From positions 1-64,000 of the forward strand of contig NZ_JAQYWD010000029.1 in NCBI RefSeq assembly GCF_030145145.1: DNA of 64,000 bases. The letters run 5' to 3'. This document shows, piece after piece, positions 18,027-27,095 of the stretch. A program made the translations under genes and the position numbers. Source of the stretch: Desulfobacula sp. (GTDB lineage: Bacteria > Desulfobacterota > Desulfobacteria > Desulfobacterales > Desulfobacteraceae). Below the pieces are notes generated by a model. It did no database searches. It worked only from the letters and a program-made list of their open reading frames with translations, and was not told the DNA's origin. Every line of letters begins with the position of its first letter. Position 1 is the first letter of the stretch.

Positions 18027-18305
18027 ATGATAACTAGACTGGGCGTTTGTTCCTTGCTGGCAGGGTTTTTTGTGGGAGTTTTTACTGGGATCTCTCAGTT
18101 TATGGCAGCCCAAAATTTCTGGGTTGATTTAACGATCTCAAAAATGATCGGGGAGGATACCGCCGAATCCATTATCGGGGGGGTAAATATTGCCATTGTT
18201 CAAGATTCGCTGGATTTTTTGATTTATGAGACACCATTTTTTTGTTTTTTACTAGGGCTTGGGGTTCTTCTTTTAACGATCGGTTTGTTTCTGAAGAACC
18301 ATTAA
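18027..18305 (+). CDS. Small two-helix membrane protein
   Basis: A 92-aa protein I cannot assign. One hydrophobic helix lies at about residues 6-28 and a second at 70-88, separated by a soluble stretch with an acidic GEDTAES motif. The ATG has AAGGA 10-14 bp upstream and a fair promoter is present. It ends 38 bp before the M48 protease start, so the two are probably co-transcribed. It could be a membrane partner of the protease or of a local envelope stress function, but nothing in the sequence proves that. Confidence 0.65.
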   Translation: MITRLGVCSLLAGFFVGVFTGISQFMAAQNFWVDLTISKMIGEDTAESIIGGVNIAIVQDSLDFLIYETPFFCFLLGLGVLLLTIGLFLKNH

Positions 18306-18343
18306 CCGCTGCAAAAGAAATGATCACAAAGGGAAAACGACAA

Positions 18344-19690
18344 ATGAATCCGTCACCATGCCGAGGTACCATTTCAAGAAGACAGTTTTTGGAATATTTA
18401 ACCGCCATGGCGGCATCTGTTGCCGGCATGGGCGTGTTTACAGGGTGTGCTGTTGACCCTGTTACAGGAAAACAGCAGTTGATGATGGTGTCCCAGCAGC
18501 AGGAGATCGGGATTGACCGGCAGCAGTCACCCTTTCAGTTTTCATCCGATTACGGTATTACCCAGGATACCGGCATCAACCAGTATGTGTCTGATGTGGG
18601 CAACGCATTGTTACCCAATGTTCACAGGCCCCAGATGCCCTATACCTTTAATAGTGTGAATGCCACCTATATCAATGCCTATGCTTTCCCCGGCGGTACG
18701 ATTGCCGTTACAAGGGGAATTCTATTGAAACTTGACAATGAGGCCCAATTAGCCGCTTTGATCGGCCATGAGCTGGGGCATGTCAATGCCAGGCATACGG
18801 CAGAGCAGATTTCCAAAGGGCAGTTGTCTTCCCTGCTGGTGAGTGGCGTGTCCATAGCCGCGGGCACTCAAGGCTCAGGCCTTGGCGAGTTGGCGCAGCA
18901 GCTTGGTATGCTGGGTCAGGGATTGCTCTTATCCAGGTACAGCCGGGATAATGAAAGGGAAGCGGATTTTCTGGGGAATGCGTATATGGTGAAGGCGGGC
19001 TATCCTTCCAAAGGGTTTGTCGAACTCATGGAAATGTTGGATTCATTGCACAAGGAAAAACCCAGTTCCGCCCAGATTCTTTTTTCAACCCATCCCATGA
19101 GCTCGGAACGGCTGACTGCTGCCGTTCAAAGAGAAAAAGGGATGTATCAGTCTTCAAAATCGTATCCGCTGAAACGAGAACGATATATGGATCATACCGC
19201 TTCCCTGCGGGAGAAAAAAGACGGCATAGAATTGCTGCAGCAGGGGGAAAAATTTTTGGCTGAAAAGCAGTACGATGAAGCCGAGAATACGTTTAAACAA
19301 TCGTTGAACAAATTAAAAGGGGATTATACCGCTCATGTATTAATGGCCAAATGCCTGATGATACGGGAAAAACCATCCCAGGCCTTGCCCTATGCCAACA
19401 CCGCGAAGACCCTGTATCCCTCGGAAGCCCAGGGCTACTATCTTGCCGGGATGGCCAGTGTCCAGCTTGAAAAATATGGGGAGGCCTATCAAAATTTTAA
19501 CACGTGTGATCAGGTCTTGCCGGGTAACCCGCAAATAAATTTCTATAAGGGATATTGCCTTGATAAAAAAGGGGATAAGGCCGTGGCAGCCAATCATTAT
19601 ATGACCTATTTAAAAATGATCGATTATCAACCCAACCCATATTCCAAGCATGCTTATAATCGACTGAAAGTATGGGGCTATGCCAAATAG
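18344..19690 (+). CDS. Tat-exported M48 metalloprotease lipoprotein with TPR-like tail
   Basis: From the ATG at 18344, with AAAGGGA 9 bp upstream, the protein is 448 aa. The N-terminus has a twin-arginine motif (SRRQFL), a hydrophobic stretch and a lipobox ending in FTGCA, so it should be exported folded and lipid-anchored. The zinc motif is HELGH at 142-146, with a downstream NEREADFLG glutamate typical of M48. The C-terminal ~150 residues read as tetratricopeptide-like helices. This resembles BepA/YfgC-type periplasmic proteases that help outer-membrane protein assembly and quality control. An upstream in-frame ATG at 18242 would overlap the preceding gene and bury the signal, so it was not used. 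Confidence 0.9.
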   Translation: MNPSPCRGTISRRQFLEYLTAMAASVAGMGVFTGCAVDPVTGKQQLMMVSQQQEIGIDRQQSPFQFSSDYGITQDTGINQYVSDVGNALLPNVHRPQMPYTFNSVNATYINAYAFPGGTIAVTRGILLKLDNEAQLAALIGHELGHVNARHTAEQISKGQLSSLLVSGVSIAAGTQGSGLGELAQQLGMLGQGLLLSRYSRDNEREADFLGNAYMVKAGYPSKGFVELMEMLDSLHKEKPSSAQILFSTHPMSSERLTAAVQREKGMYQSSKSYPLKRERYMDHTASLREKKDGIELLQQGEKFLAEKQYDEAENTFKQSLNKLKGDYTAHVLMAKCLMIREKPSQALPYANTAKTLYPSEAQGYYLAGMASVQLEKYGEAYQNFNTCDQVLPGNPQINFYKGYCLDKKGDKAVAANHYMTYLKMIDYQPNPYSKHAYNRLKVWGYAK

Positions 19691-19718
19691 CCAATCAATC
19701 TCGGGAAGACGATAACGT

Positions 19719-21551
19719 ATGAAATTTTCAAGCCTCCGGCAGTGTATCAACGTCCTGGAAAAACAGGGGGAACTTGTAACGATCCCACAGCCGGTTGATC
19801 CGAACCTTGACATGGCTGAAATTACCAGACAGGTGTTTAATGCCAAAGGTCCGGCCCTGTGGTTTACCCATGTGAAGAACACTAAATTTTCTGCTGTCTC
19901 GAATCTGTTCGGCACCTGGGAAAGAACCCAAAAAATATTTGAGCCCCAACTGGCATCGGTAAAAGCCCTTGTGGAGATGAAATCAGATCCCGGGGGGCTG
20001 GTGGCATCTCCGGGGAAGATATTCCGGGCCCTGCCGGCAGCGTTACATGCGCTGCCGTTACCTGTATCCCGGCCCAAAGTCCTGGAAAACACATGCGATA
20101 TCCGGGATCTTCCCATGATTAAATGCTGGCCCAAGGATGGCGGTGCCTTTATCCTGCTGCCCCAGGTTTTTTCCAAAGATCCTGAAAACGACTCTGTTTT
20201 CAGTTCAAACCTGGGCATGTACCGGATTCAGATTTCAGGAAATGACTATGATCCCGGCAAAGAGATCGGTCTTCATTACCAATTGCACCGGGGGATCGGC
20301 AACCATCATAAACGCGCCCTGGAGAAACACCAGGCCTTACGGGTCAGCATCTTTATTGGCGGGCCGCCGGCCCATACCCTGGCCGCTGTTATGCCGCTCC
20401 CGGAAGGCCTTCCCGAGATTGCCTTTGCCGGGGCCCTGGCCGGGAGAAATTTTCGATATGCCACCCAAGATCACCATTTTATTTCCAGTGATGCAGATTT
20501 CTGTATCACCGGGATCCTTGTACCGGGCGAAACAAAACAGGAAGGACCCTTTGGTGACCACCTGGGGTATTATTCCCTTGCCCATGCCTATCCCTATTTA
20601 AAGGTAGAGTCTGTCTACCACAGAAAAGATGCGATTTTTCCGTTTACCGTGGTGGGACGTCCGCCCCAGGAAGATACCCATTTCGGCCGGTTGATCCATG
20701 AGATCACCCGGTCCGCGATTCGGGAAAGTATTCCCGGGGTTACGGCCGTGAATGCCGTGGATGATGCAGGGGTGCACCCCTTGCTGCTGGTAAAGGCCCA
20801 TGAGCGGTACCTTCCCTGCGACAAAAGGATGCCAAGGGAATTGTTAACCCATGCCGCCAGAGTGCTGGGGACGGGTCAGTTGTCCCTGGCAAAATACCTG
20901 TTGATCTGTGCCCATGAGGACAATCCGGGATTGGATGTGACCGATGAACGCGCTTTTTTCATCCACCTTTTGGAACGGATCGATTTTGCAGCGGATGTCC
21001 ATTTTTTTGCACGAACCACCATGGACACCCTTGATTATTCCACACAGGATATCCATCAGGGGTCAAAAGTGGTGATGGCGGCAGCCGGCGAACGAAAACG
21101 GGTCTTGACACAGGATTTTCCCCAGACTTTTTCGTTGCCGGAAACCTTTTTCCATCCAAAAATTGTTGCACCGGGGATGGTTGTGGTGCAAGGACCTGCA
21201 TTTAAAACATATCCTGGAGCAAAAACACACATCAACCGGTTGAAAAAGCATTTGCAGACGCAACCCGGTCTGGAGTCCCTTCCCTTGTTTGTGGTGGTGG
21301 ATGACGCCGACTTTGCTGCAAGATCTTTTTCAAATTTTTTATGGGTGACGTTTTTAAGGTCAAATCCTTCCCATGATATTTACGGAGTGAGTGAAAAGAT
21401 TCGTTTTAAACATTGGGAATGTGTGCCCCCCTTAATTATCGATGCCAGGATAAAACCCTTTCATGCAGATCCATTGGTGTCTGATCCAAAGGTCATGGAA
21501 AAGGTTAAGGCGTTGGGGAAAAAAGGCGGGCCGCTTTTTGGCATCATTTAG
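19719..21551 (+). CDS. UbiD-family decarboxylase
   Basis: A 610-aa member of the UbiD family, prenylated-FMN-dependent (de)carboxylases of aromatic and unsaturated acids. Seen are EITRQVF, NLGMYRIQ, LHYQLHRGIG, the GPPAH-LAAVMPLPEG block and ETKQEGPFGDHLGYYS, which carries the family's active-site glutamate. The length is above E. coli UbiD (about 497 aa) and closer to anaerobe homologs. In quinone-using anaerobes such enzymes can act in menaquinone synthesis, but an aromatic-degradation role is equally possible; no ubiX-like prenyltransferase gene is in the window. It starts 28 bp after the protease gene and could be read through from it. Confidence 0.85.
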   Translation: MKFSSLRQCINVLEKQGELVTIPQPVDPNLDMAEITRQVFNAKGPALWFTHVKNTKFSAVSNLFGTWERTQKIFEPQLASVKALVEMKSDPGGLVASPGKIFRALPAALHALPLPVSRPKVLENTCDIRDLPMIKCWPKDGGAFILLPQVFSKDPENDSVFSSNLGMYRIQISGNDYDPGKEIGLHYQLHRGIGNHHKRALEKHQALRVSIFIGGPPAHTLAAVMPLPEGLPEIAFAGALAGRNFRYATQDHHFISSDADFCITGILVPGETKQEGPFGDHLGYYSLAHAYPYLKVESVYHRKDAIFPFTVVGRPPQEDTHFGRLIHEITRSAIRESIPGVTAVNAVDDAGVHPLLLVKAHERYLPCDKRMPRELLTHAARVLGTGQLSLAKYLLICAHEDNPGLDVTDERAFFIHLLERIDFAADVHFFARTTMDTLDYSTQDIHQGSKVVMAAAGERKRVLTQDFPQTFSLPETFFHPKIVAPGMVVVQGPAFKTYPGAKTHINRLKKHLQTQPGLESLPLFVVVDDADFAARSFSNFLWVTFLRSNPSHDIYGVSEKIRFKHWECVPPLIIDARIKPFHADPLVSDPKVMEKVKALGKKGGPLFGII

Positions 21552-21590
21552 TGTTTGCACCCAAACACGAGTTTTCGGTCAGGCACTATT
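21549..21590. repeat. Collapsed copy of the TAGTGTTTG inverted-repeat element
   Basis: TAGTGTTTGCAC and GAGTTTTCGGTCAGGCACTA correspond to the two outer ends of the element at 1-125, with the interior missing. A perfect 7-bp hairpin, GTGTTTG/CAAACAC (21551-21568), remains and may act as a weak terminator just after the UbiD-family gene. Confidence 0.5.
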
Positions 21591-21717
21591 TAGTCGGGGG
21601 AAACTTTTTTGAAAAAAGAGTGCAGTTATCTGCTGACGTCGGCCCAAATTGACACCCCAGTGCCGGAAAGAACAAAATGAGGGTGTTAAAACAATAAAAC
21701 AAAGGAGCTTACAAGGT

Positions 21718-22089
21718 ATGGAGGAAAAACCATTACAGAGTGTTTATTTTCATTTTCGGTTTAAATTTCTGGCAATCACAGCTATCTTTTTTCTGCTATG
21801 GGTCATTCTTTCCAGTTCAATGTCATTTGATCAATTCTCAACAACCGTTCAATTTAAATTGCTGGGGCCTTTTTTTATTGGGTCAGGCATTTTTTACCTG
21901 ATTTTTAGGAAATTTCCATTCAAATGCCCCAGTTGCCATCGAATTGTTTCGACCCGAAAAAACTGGCATTGTCCGCATTGTAACCAGATGCAGGGCAAGG
22001 AACGCTATCTGTCGGATAAGTGTGTCCATTGTAAACAAATGCTGGCCACTTCTTTTTGTGACCATTGCAAGGCTGAGTTCCGGCTCTAA
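21718..22089 (+). CDS. Membrane protein with C-terminal zinc ribbons
   Basis: From the ATG at 21718, with AAAGGAG upstream, the protein is 123 aa. Two hydrophobic helices (about 17-34 and 45-63) are followed by a soluble tail with four CxxC pairs: CPSC, CPHC, CVHC and CDHC. These look like two treble-clef or rubredoxin-like zinc ribbons. I recognise no specific family. An earlier in-frame ATG at 21649 lacks a ribosome site. It converges with the DUF294 gene, and the two share a perfect hairpin between their stop codons. Confidence 0.75.
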   Translation: MEEKPLQSVYFHFRFKFLAITAIFFLLWVILSSSMSFDQFSTTVQFKLLGPFFIGSGIFYLIFRKFPFKCPSCHRIVSTRKNWHCPHCNQMQGKERYLSDKCVHCKQMLATSFCDHCKAEFRL

Positions 22090-22145
22090 GGGACTCGGAA
22101 ATAAATAATTACACAAAATATGGCGTAAGATATTTCCGAGTCCCT
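22089..22145. terminator. Perfect 15-bp hairpin between convergent genes
   Basis: AGGGACTCGGAAATA (22089-22103) and TATTTCCGAGTCCCT (22131-22145) are perfect inverted repeats around a 27-nt loop. The arms overlap the stop codons of both convergent genes. There is no strong U-run, so it may act as a bidirectional, processing-type terminator or be a REP-like element. Confidence 0.55.
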
Positions 22146-24018
22146 AACCCACCCCGGTAAATTCAACACTCAGTTTCTGCTGAAGGTTTTCCGTCATTTT
22201 GAAAATTTCTTTTAGCATTTTCTGATCAAGGGCAGATAGATTGTGGGGGTTGATATAATTATCCGGTTGTTGTTCTTCATCCATAATGGTGGTGATCTGT
22301 CTTGTAAATCGTAATCGCATCATATAATTATAGGCCCTGACAATATCCGTGTACTCCTTGTTGGTTAAGGCATTCCGGGTATATAGCCTGAAGAGCCGTG
22401 TCAGGGTATTGGTTTGTGAAATGCCGTTATTAAGGGCATACACCCGGGTAAAATCAATGAGTGGCAACATGGCCAGTTTTATATCTAAAGACCCTTTTTG
22501 TCTGCCGTCAGTTTCCACTAATAGTTTGCCGAAACGACTGATGGGGGGGCGGAAATACAGGGTATTCTCCGTGAGGTGCCGTAAGAAACCCGACCAGCCT
22601 TTAATGGAACTCAACAGATACTGTTTCAATTCATCTGCCAGACCCATATCCCCCCATGTCCCCCTGAAATCAAAAAAAATACTGGAATGAAGCAGATTCT
22701 CGGGGTTTGAGGTTCGAATCCAGGCATTGAAATAGGCTTTCCATTGGGATAAGGGTTGGCACCACTGGGGATTTTTGGCCATATTATTCCCGTCACAAAA
22801 CCGGTATCCTGCCAGATCGAGCTGGTCGCAGATGAGGGTTGCCAGCGTATCAAAATATTTTTTTGCCACTTTTGGATGTGGGGTGTCCGCATAGACAATG
22901 GCATTATCCTGGTCTGAAATCAGGGTCTGTTCTTCACGGCCTTCTGATCCCATGGTTAAAAAGACAAATTTGCACGGGGGAGGTGCCATTTTATCAAGGG
23001 AGAAACCAATGATTTTTTCAATGATGGCATCTGAAAAAGTGGCAATCAGACGCGTGATGTACTCAGGATTACTCCCATTTTTTATGGGGTCGAGAAGCAT
23101 TTTTTCAAGTTTTGAATGAATCCCTTCAATTTCTTGAATGGTTTGGGCGGATTTTACGGTTTTTATCAGGAGATAGGTTGATTCAGCCTGGGCAAGGATA
23201 AGGTCCTTCCCACTGATAATCCCGGTAATATCACCGGATTGGCTATAAACGGCCAGATGCTGTGTATCATTTTTTACCATGGCCAAAAACGCTTCAAACA
23301 CCTGGCAGTCAGCTGAAATGGAAATAACGGGGGATGACATGATCCGTGACACGGGTTGAGACAGATCCATATGGTTTGCAATGGCTTTTGTTTTTAAATC
23401 AGCATCGGTGACAATGCCTTGAATGGTTTGCTTGCCCTTTTTTATCAGAATGGCAGGGGTATGGCTCCGGCTCATTTTAAGGGCAGCTGTTTCAATGCTG
23501 GATTCCCCGGAACAGGTGGAAATATTGGGTTTGAAAATGGCCCGGATGGGCCGATTGAAAAACGGCAGATTAAATTCTTTGTCTATTATCTGTCTTGAAA
23601 TGATTTTGGCAAAGGATTTGTTGAGCATGCACCTGCCAAATTCATTGGTAAAATAATCTTGAAATTTTACATTGGCCGTGCACAGGGTTAAAAAAAAATC
23701 TGCTTTAAGGGTTGCAAATACCGAGTCTTCTATAATCTTTAAAGACCGGATGGACATGGCATCATTCAATAGAAGGGAAAGGCCGCCAAAATTGTCTCCA
23801 GCCCGTAATCCTCCGGTCAGAATTTTTGTGTTGTTCAGTTCATAATAATAGTGTGCATGACCTTTGGAAAGGATATACAATTTTTCAACCTGTGTGATTT
23901 CCTGTTCAAGGAGTACGGTATCTTTGTTGATTTTTTCAAAGGAGAATGCAGTGGTGAGTGCTTCCTGCTCTAACTTTGAAAGCAATGAAAACGGATAAAT
24001 CTGTGATTCATTTTTCAA
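22144..24018 (-). CDS. CNMP-CBS-DUF294 nucleotidyltransferase-like signalling protein
   Basis: A 624-aa protein with a cyclic-nucleotide-binding-like domain (about 10-130), a CBS pair (about 155-285) and a DUF294 nucleotidyltransferase domain with LTMGSEGREEQTLISDQDNAIVYAD (about 350-375), like GlnD/GlnE active sites. A substrate-binding helical domain closes the chain. It starts with TTG at 24018, with AGGAGG seven bases away; the nearby ATG is out of frame. Genes of this type typically sit beside acetate permeases, acs and DnaQ-like exonucleases, exactly as here, and are thought to regulate acetate use, though the substrate is unknown. It is the last gene of the cluster. Confidence 0.9.
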   Translation of the reverse strand: MKNESQIYPFSLLSKLEQEALTTAFSFEKINKDTVLLEQEITQVEKLYILSKGHAHYYYELNNTKILTGGLRAGDNFGGLSLLLNDAMSIRSLKIIEDSVFATLKADFFLTLCTANVKFQDYFTNEFGRCMLNKSFAKIISRQIIDKEFNLPFFNRPIRAIFKPNISTCSGESSIETAALKMSRSHTPAILIKKGKQTIQGIVTDADLKTKAIANHMDLSQPVSRIMSSPVISISADCQVFEAFLAMVKNDTQHLAVYSQSGDITGIISGKDLILAQAESTYLLIKTVKSAQTIQEIEGIHSKLEKMLLDPIKNGSNPEYITRLIATFSDAIIEKIIGFSLDKMAPPPCKFVFLTMGSEGREEQTLISDQDNAIVYADTPHPKVAKKYFDTLATLICDQLDLAGYRFCDGNNMAKNPQWCQPLSQWKAYFNAWIRTSNPENLLHSSIFFDFRGTWGDMGLADELKQYLLSSIKGWSGFLRHLTENTLYFRPPISRFGKLLVETDGRQKGSLDIKLAMLPLIDFTRVYALNNGISQTNTLTRLFRLYTRNALTNKEYTDIVRAYNYMMRLRFTRQITTIMDEEQQPDNYINPHNLSALDQKMLKEIFKMTENLQQKLSVEFTGVG

Positions 24019-24040
24019 AAGACGTCCTCCTTTCTATCTT

Positions 24041-24664
24041 TCAGGGTGTTTTGGGTGCAAAGACCTGATGGGCAGGCAAAAACGGTTCATTGGAAAGTTC
24101 TATGTAATGGACTTGATCAAATCCAAATAATTTTGCGAAAAATGAGGTCAGGACTGCGGTTTTCCTTGTATTATAATAGGCCACTTCATCATTGTAGCGT
24201 TTTTTTGTCACAAACAGGTTGTTCTGGGCAGTAATCAATTGGTTTTTCATGTCTGCAAATTGTCGGGAATAGGTTTTATCAAGGTGGACATCTGATTGAG
24301 TAAGCAGATTTTTTAACTGGGCCGTCAATTTCATTTGAGAATCTTCAAAGTCTTTGACCAGATCTTTGTCAACGAGTTTTCCTTCGGAAATGACATATTG
24401 CAAAATATGGGTGGCCCGTTCAGTGGTTTGGCTTATCTCCTGGGTAGGGTATTGCGGCAGACTTTTTTTTGTTATCTCGATAAGCCCGGGTATCAGATCC
24501 AATCGCTCTTTGCAGGTATCTGTCAAATATGCTTTTGTCCCGTCAATTCGATTTTGGGATCTGTAAAAACTGGTGTACCCACCGGCAGCAACACAAAACA
24601 AAACAATTCCCATAAAAACGGCACAGAATCCAAAAAATTTCCACAAAGACAATTGAGGCGGCAT
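24041..24664 (-). CDS. LemA family protein
   Basis: A 207-aa protein with one N-terminal membrane helix (about 8-30) and a helical LemA-type body: YRSQNRIDGTKAYLTDTCKERLDLIPGLIEITKKS, then AQNNLFVTKKRYNDEVAYYNTRKTAVLTSFFAKLFGF. The function of LemA proteins is not settled. AAGGAG precedes the ATG. It lies between the exonuclease-fusion gene and the DUF294 gene in an otherwise acetate-related cluster, with a 22-bp gap to DUF294. The family is usually exported with most of the protein on the outer face of the inner membrane. Confidence 0.85.
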   Translation of the reverse strand: MPPQLSLWKFFGFCAVFMGIVLFCVAAGGYTSFYRSQNRIDGTKAYLTDTCKERLDLIPGLIEITKKSLPQYPTQEISQTTERATHILQYVISEGKLVDKDLVKDFEDSQMKLTAQLKNLLTQSDVHLDKTYSRQFADMKNQLITAQNNLFVTKKRYNDEVAYYNTRKTAVLTSFFAKLFGFDQVHYIELSNEPFLPAHQVFAPKTP

Positions 24665-24755
24665 AAGGAACTCCTTTTCAGGGTTAAAGGTTGATATTCA
24701 ATCAAGTATCACTTATATGGCAAGGTGTTCAATACTATTCTTACGACAATCCAAA

Positions 24756-26891
24756 CTAATATTTCAGCCGGGCATAATAGGTTTTTTTGGATGCTTTAAT
24801 GGCATCGTTAAGGGTCAAAATGCCATTGCTGTTTAAAATGGGGAGCAGTTTCATAAAGATTTCCGCCGTGGCAATGGCATCTCCAAGGGCGGTATGCCTG
24901 CCGATAATGTTAACGCCCAGCCGTTTGGCAATGTTTTCCATATCATGCTGCTCATGAATGGGATGCAGGATTGCGGATAACAAAAGGGTATCAAGGACAG
25001 GATTTGAAAATTTAATATGCGTGGTCCGTTCCTTGACTTTCAACATCTTCATATCAAAGGCAATATTATGCCCTAGCAATACCGTGTCATAGGTATAATT
25101 TTTAAATATCGGCAGCATATTGTTGATGTCCGGCTTACCCCGGAGCATTTCATAGTTTATGCCGTGAATTCTATAGGATTCAATGGGAATATCCCGTTTA
25201 GGATCAATGAGTTCTTCAAAAATATCCTGGTATACGATCCGGTTATGAACGATTCGAACCGCTCCGATGGAAATGATTTCATCACCGCCCTCAGGGTTAA
25301 GCCCGGTGGTTTCCGTATCAAATGCCGTATAGATAAGGTCTTTTAAATTTACTTCCAGCAAATCAAGGTTTTCATCTTTAATATCAAAAAGATTAAAATC
25401 ATAAAATTCAGGTCTGCTGGCAGTGATGACAGCGGGTCGCTTTTTCTTGATAAAGGCAGATTTTAATTGGGCTTTTGCCTTAATCCTGACCTGGGAGCAG
25501 GTTTGATGGTTGTCGGAAATAATCTCAAATTCAGACCGGTTTTGCTTTAGAACATATCCAAAGGATGGCAGCGCCCTTATTTTCTTTGTTATCATGTTTT
25601 CAATCTGGTGTTTGCTTATGGAAATGTTATCCCATTTGATATCAAACAGGATTTCACCATTTGATTGTGAAATTTCCAGGTCAAATTTTTTTTGGGCCGT
25701 GAGTTCTGATAAATTGACGATGAGGAAAACAAAGGCTATGGTGAAAGAGTAGGTGTCTGCCAGGATTTGTATGTCTGTGTCGTCATTCAACACCTTTATA
25801 TCTAAGCCATTTTCAACCTTTACGCGGTTTTGTATGGTCGTGAGAAAGTGGTCTAACGTCAGTGTTGTTAACGGCAGTTTGTTCAGTGTTGAATCCAGAA
25901 TAAATCGGGACATCTGAAGGTATTTTTCGTTTATGCGTTTCGACTCTTCAGACAGTATTTCTGTGCATAACTGATGGGTGCAACTGTCATTATTATTGGT
26001 GTGGTTGATCAGATCGTGGATAACCGTTTCTTTCTGTAAAAGAAGGGTGTCCAGACTTTTTTTATAGGACAACAGGGTTTGATCAATATTCTCATACCGG
26101 TCAATATCGTCTGAAACATCCTGAAATGTAAGGATAAAACCCGTCATCAGATGATGATGATCCAGAACGGGTATGGTTTCAATACTGATGAGTCGCCCGG
26201 TGTAAATCGGGGTGATAAAATAAGAGGCCATTGTCTGTTTGTCATGGCTTAATCGCTCTTCGATTTCTTTTACGGCATGGACGATGAGATCTTTGTCAAT
26301 GATGTGAAAAATGGATCTGCCCAGCCCGATAAAATATTCAGCTCTTTTGGAATGGGCTTTTTGTGTAAATAACTCTTTTGCAAGGGAATTAAACAATAAA
26401 ATCCGCCCGCTCCGATTGCAGATAATAACCCCCTGGGGAAGTTCCGTCATAATTGAGGCCAATAGATTTCTTTCTTTTTCCGTCTCTTTTCTGGCAATCA
26501 ATATCTGCTCGGTAATATTTTTGTTCAAGTTTTCAAACATTTCCGCAAAGTCATTGATAACAGAAGATAAATTTTTAATATCCTTATTTCCGGTAATGGC
26601 TAATCTATGGGAAGGATTGGATGAATAAATCATGGCGGCTTCAGCAGATATCTTTTTCAACGGTTTGATATACGTAAGAAAGATGATTTCAAGTCCGGTA
26701 AATGCCACGGCAATGCATATGAAAACAAAACTGATAAGGATCAAAGAATGATCTTTGGCAATCATAATAACCGTCACTTTTTCCTGTTCACTCAATGTCT
26801 GCCAGAAAAAGAATAAAACACCACAACTCACAATCAGTGCTGCAATCAAGGTAAAAAAGACGAATTTCCAGAATCGGTTGGTTTGTATCAT
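24756..26891 (-). CDS. Membrane PAS/degenerate-kinase protein fused to DnaQ-like exonuclease
   Basis: From the ATG at 26891 the protein is 711 aa; a TTG at 26918 would add nine residues but lies inside a hairpin. It has two membrane helices (about 9-31, 44-66), a HAMP-like linker, a PAS domain (about 135-250), and a histidine-kinase-like region in which I cannot find a convincing H-box histidine or the N and G boxes. The C-terminal ~190 residues are a DEDDh 3'-5' exonuclease: FDTETTG, GHNIAFDMKML, and HTALGDAIATAEI. Separate exonuclease genes of this kind usually sit next to acetate permease genes; here it is fused to a membrane sensor. It may turn over nucleotides or nucleic acid in response to a membrane or redox signal (inference). 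Confidence 0.85.
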   Translation of the reverse strand: MIQTNRFWKFVFFTLIAALIVSCGVLFFFWQTLSEQEKVTVIMIAKDHSLILISFVFICIAVAFTGLEIIFLTYIKPLKKISAEAAMIYSSNPSHRLAITGNKDIKNLSSVINDFAEMFENLNKNITEQILIARKETEKERNLLASIMTELPQGVIICNRSGRILLFNSLAKELFTQKAHSKRAEYFIGLGRSIFHIIDKDLIVHAVKEIEERLSHDKQTMASYFITPIYTGRLISIETIPVLDHHHLMTGFILTFQDVSDDIDRYENIDQTLLSYKKSLDTLLLQKETVIHDLINHTNNNDSCTHQLCTEILSEESKRINEKYLQMSRFILDSTLNKLPLTTLTLDHFLTTIQNRVKVENGLDIKVLNDDTDIQILADTYSFTIAFVFLIVNLSELTAQKKFDLEISQSNGEILFDIKWDNISISKHQIENMITKKIRALPSFGYVLKQNRSEFEIISDNHQTCSQVRIKAKAQLKSAFIKKKRPAVITASRPEFYDFNLFDIKDENLDLLEVNLKDLIYTAFDTETTGLNPEGGDEIISIGAVRIVHNRIVYQDIFEELIDPKRDIPIESYRIHGINYEMLRGKPDINNMLPIFKNYTYDTVLLGHNIAFDMKMLKVKERTTHIKFSNPVLDTLLLSAILHPIHEQHDMENIAKRLGVNIIGRHTALGDAIATAEIFMKLLPILNSNGILTLNDAIKASKKTYYARLKY

Positions 26892-26904
26892 GCCATCAAA
26901 AGAC

Positions 26905-26946
26905 AAGAAGAATTCCAAATGAAACGGTTCATTTGGAATTCTTCTT
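26905..26946. promoter_or_regulatory. Perfect 19-bp hairpin before the sensor-exonuclease start
   Basis: AAGAAGAATTCCAAATGAA (26905-26923), loop ACGG, and TTCATTTGGAATTCTTCTT (26928-26946) pair without mismatch. In the minus-strand mRNA it lies after the 28-aa peptide gene and 13 nt before the ATG at 26891. No U-run follows on that strand, so RNA processing, a stability boundary or translational control are as likely as termination. Confidence 0.6.
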
Positions 26947-26976
26947 TTATTAAAGGTTATCGGTTATTCGTTAAGA

Positions 26977-27063
26977 TTATCCCCACCATCCCCAGCCAAA
27001 ACTGGCAACCAGAATGATGCAAAAGGCAATGGTTACAATTAGATATTTGTCTTCTAAGGCCAT
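26977..27063 (-). CDS. 28-aa symporter-associated membrane peptide
   Basis: A 29-codon frame reads MALEDKYLIV, a hydrophobic core, and an aromatic tail SFGWGWWG before TAA. AAGGAGG sits 7 bp before the ATG, stronger than most genes here. It follows the SSS symporter gene by 32 bp. Tiny single-helix proteins ending in GWGWW next to SSS symporters have been recognised in related bacteria as symporter accessory peptides; I rely on memory for that. It probably binds or stabilises the symporter in the membrane. The frame is too short for routine gene calling. Confidence 0.75.
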   Translation of the reverse strand: MALEDKYLIVTIAFCIILVASFGWGWWG

Positions 27064-27095
27064 AACATGTCCTCCTTGAATTGTTTGAAAAAAAC

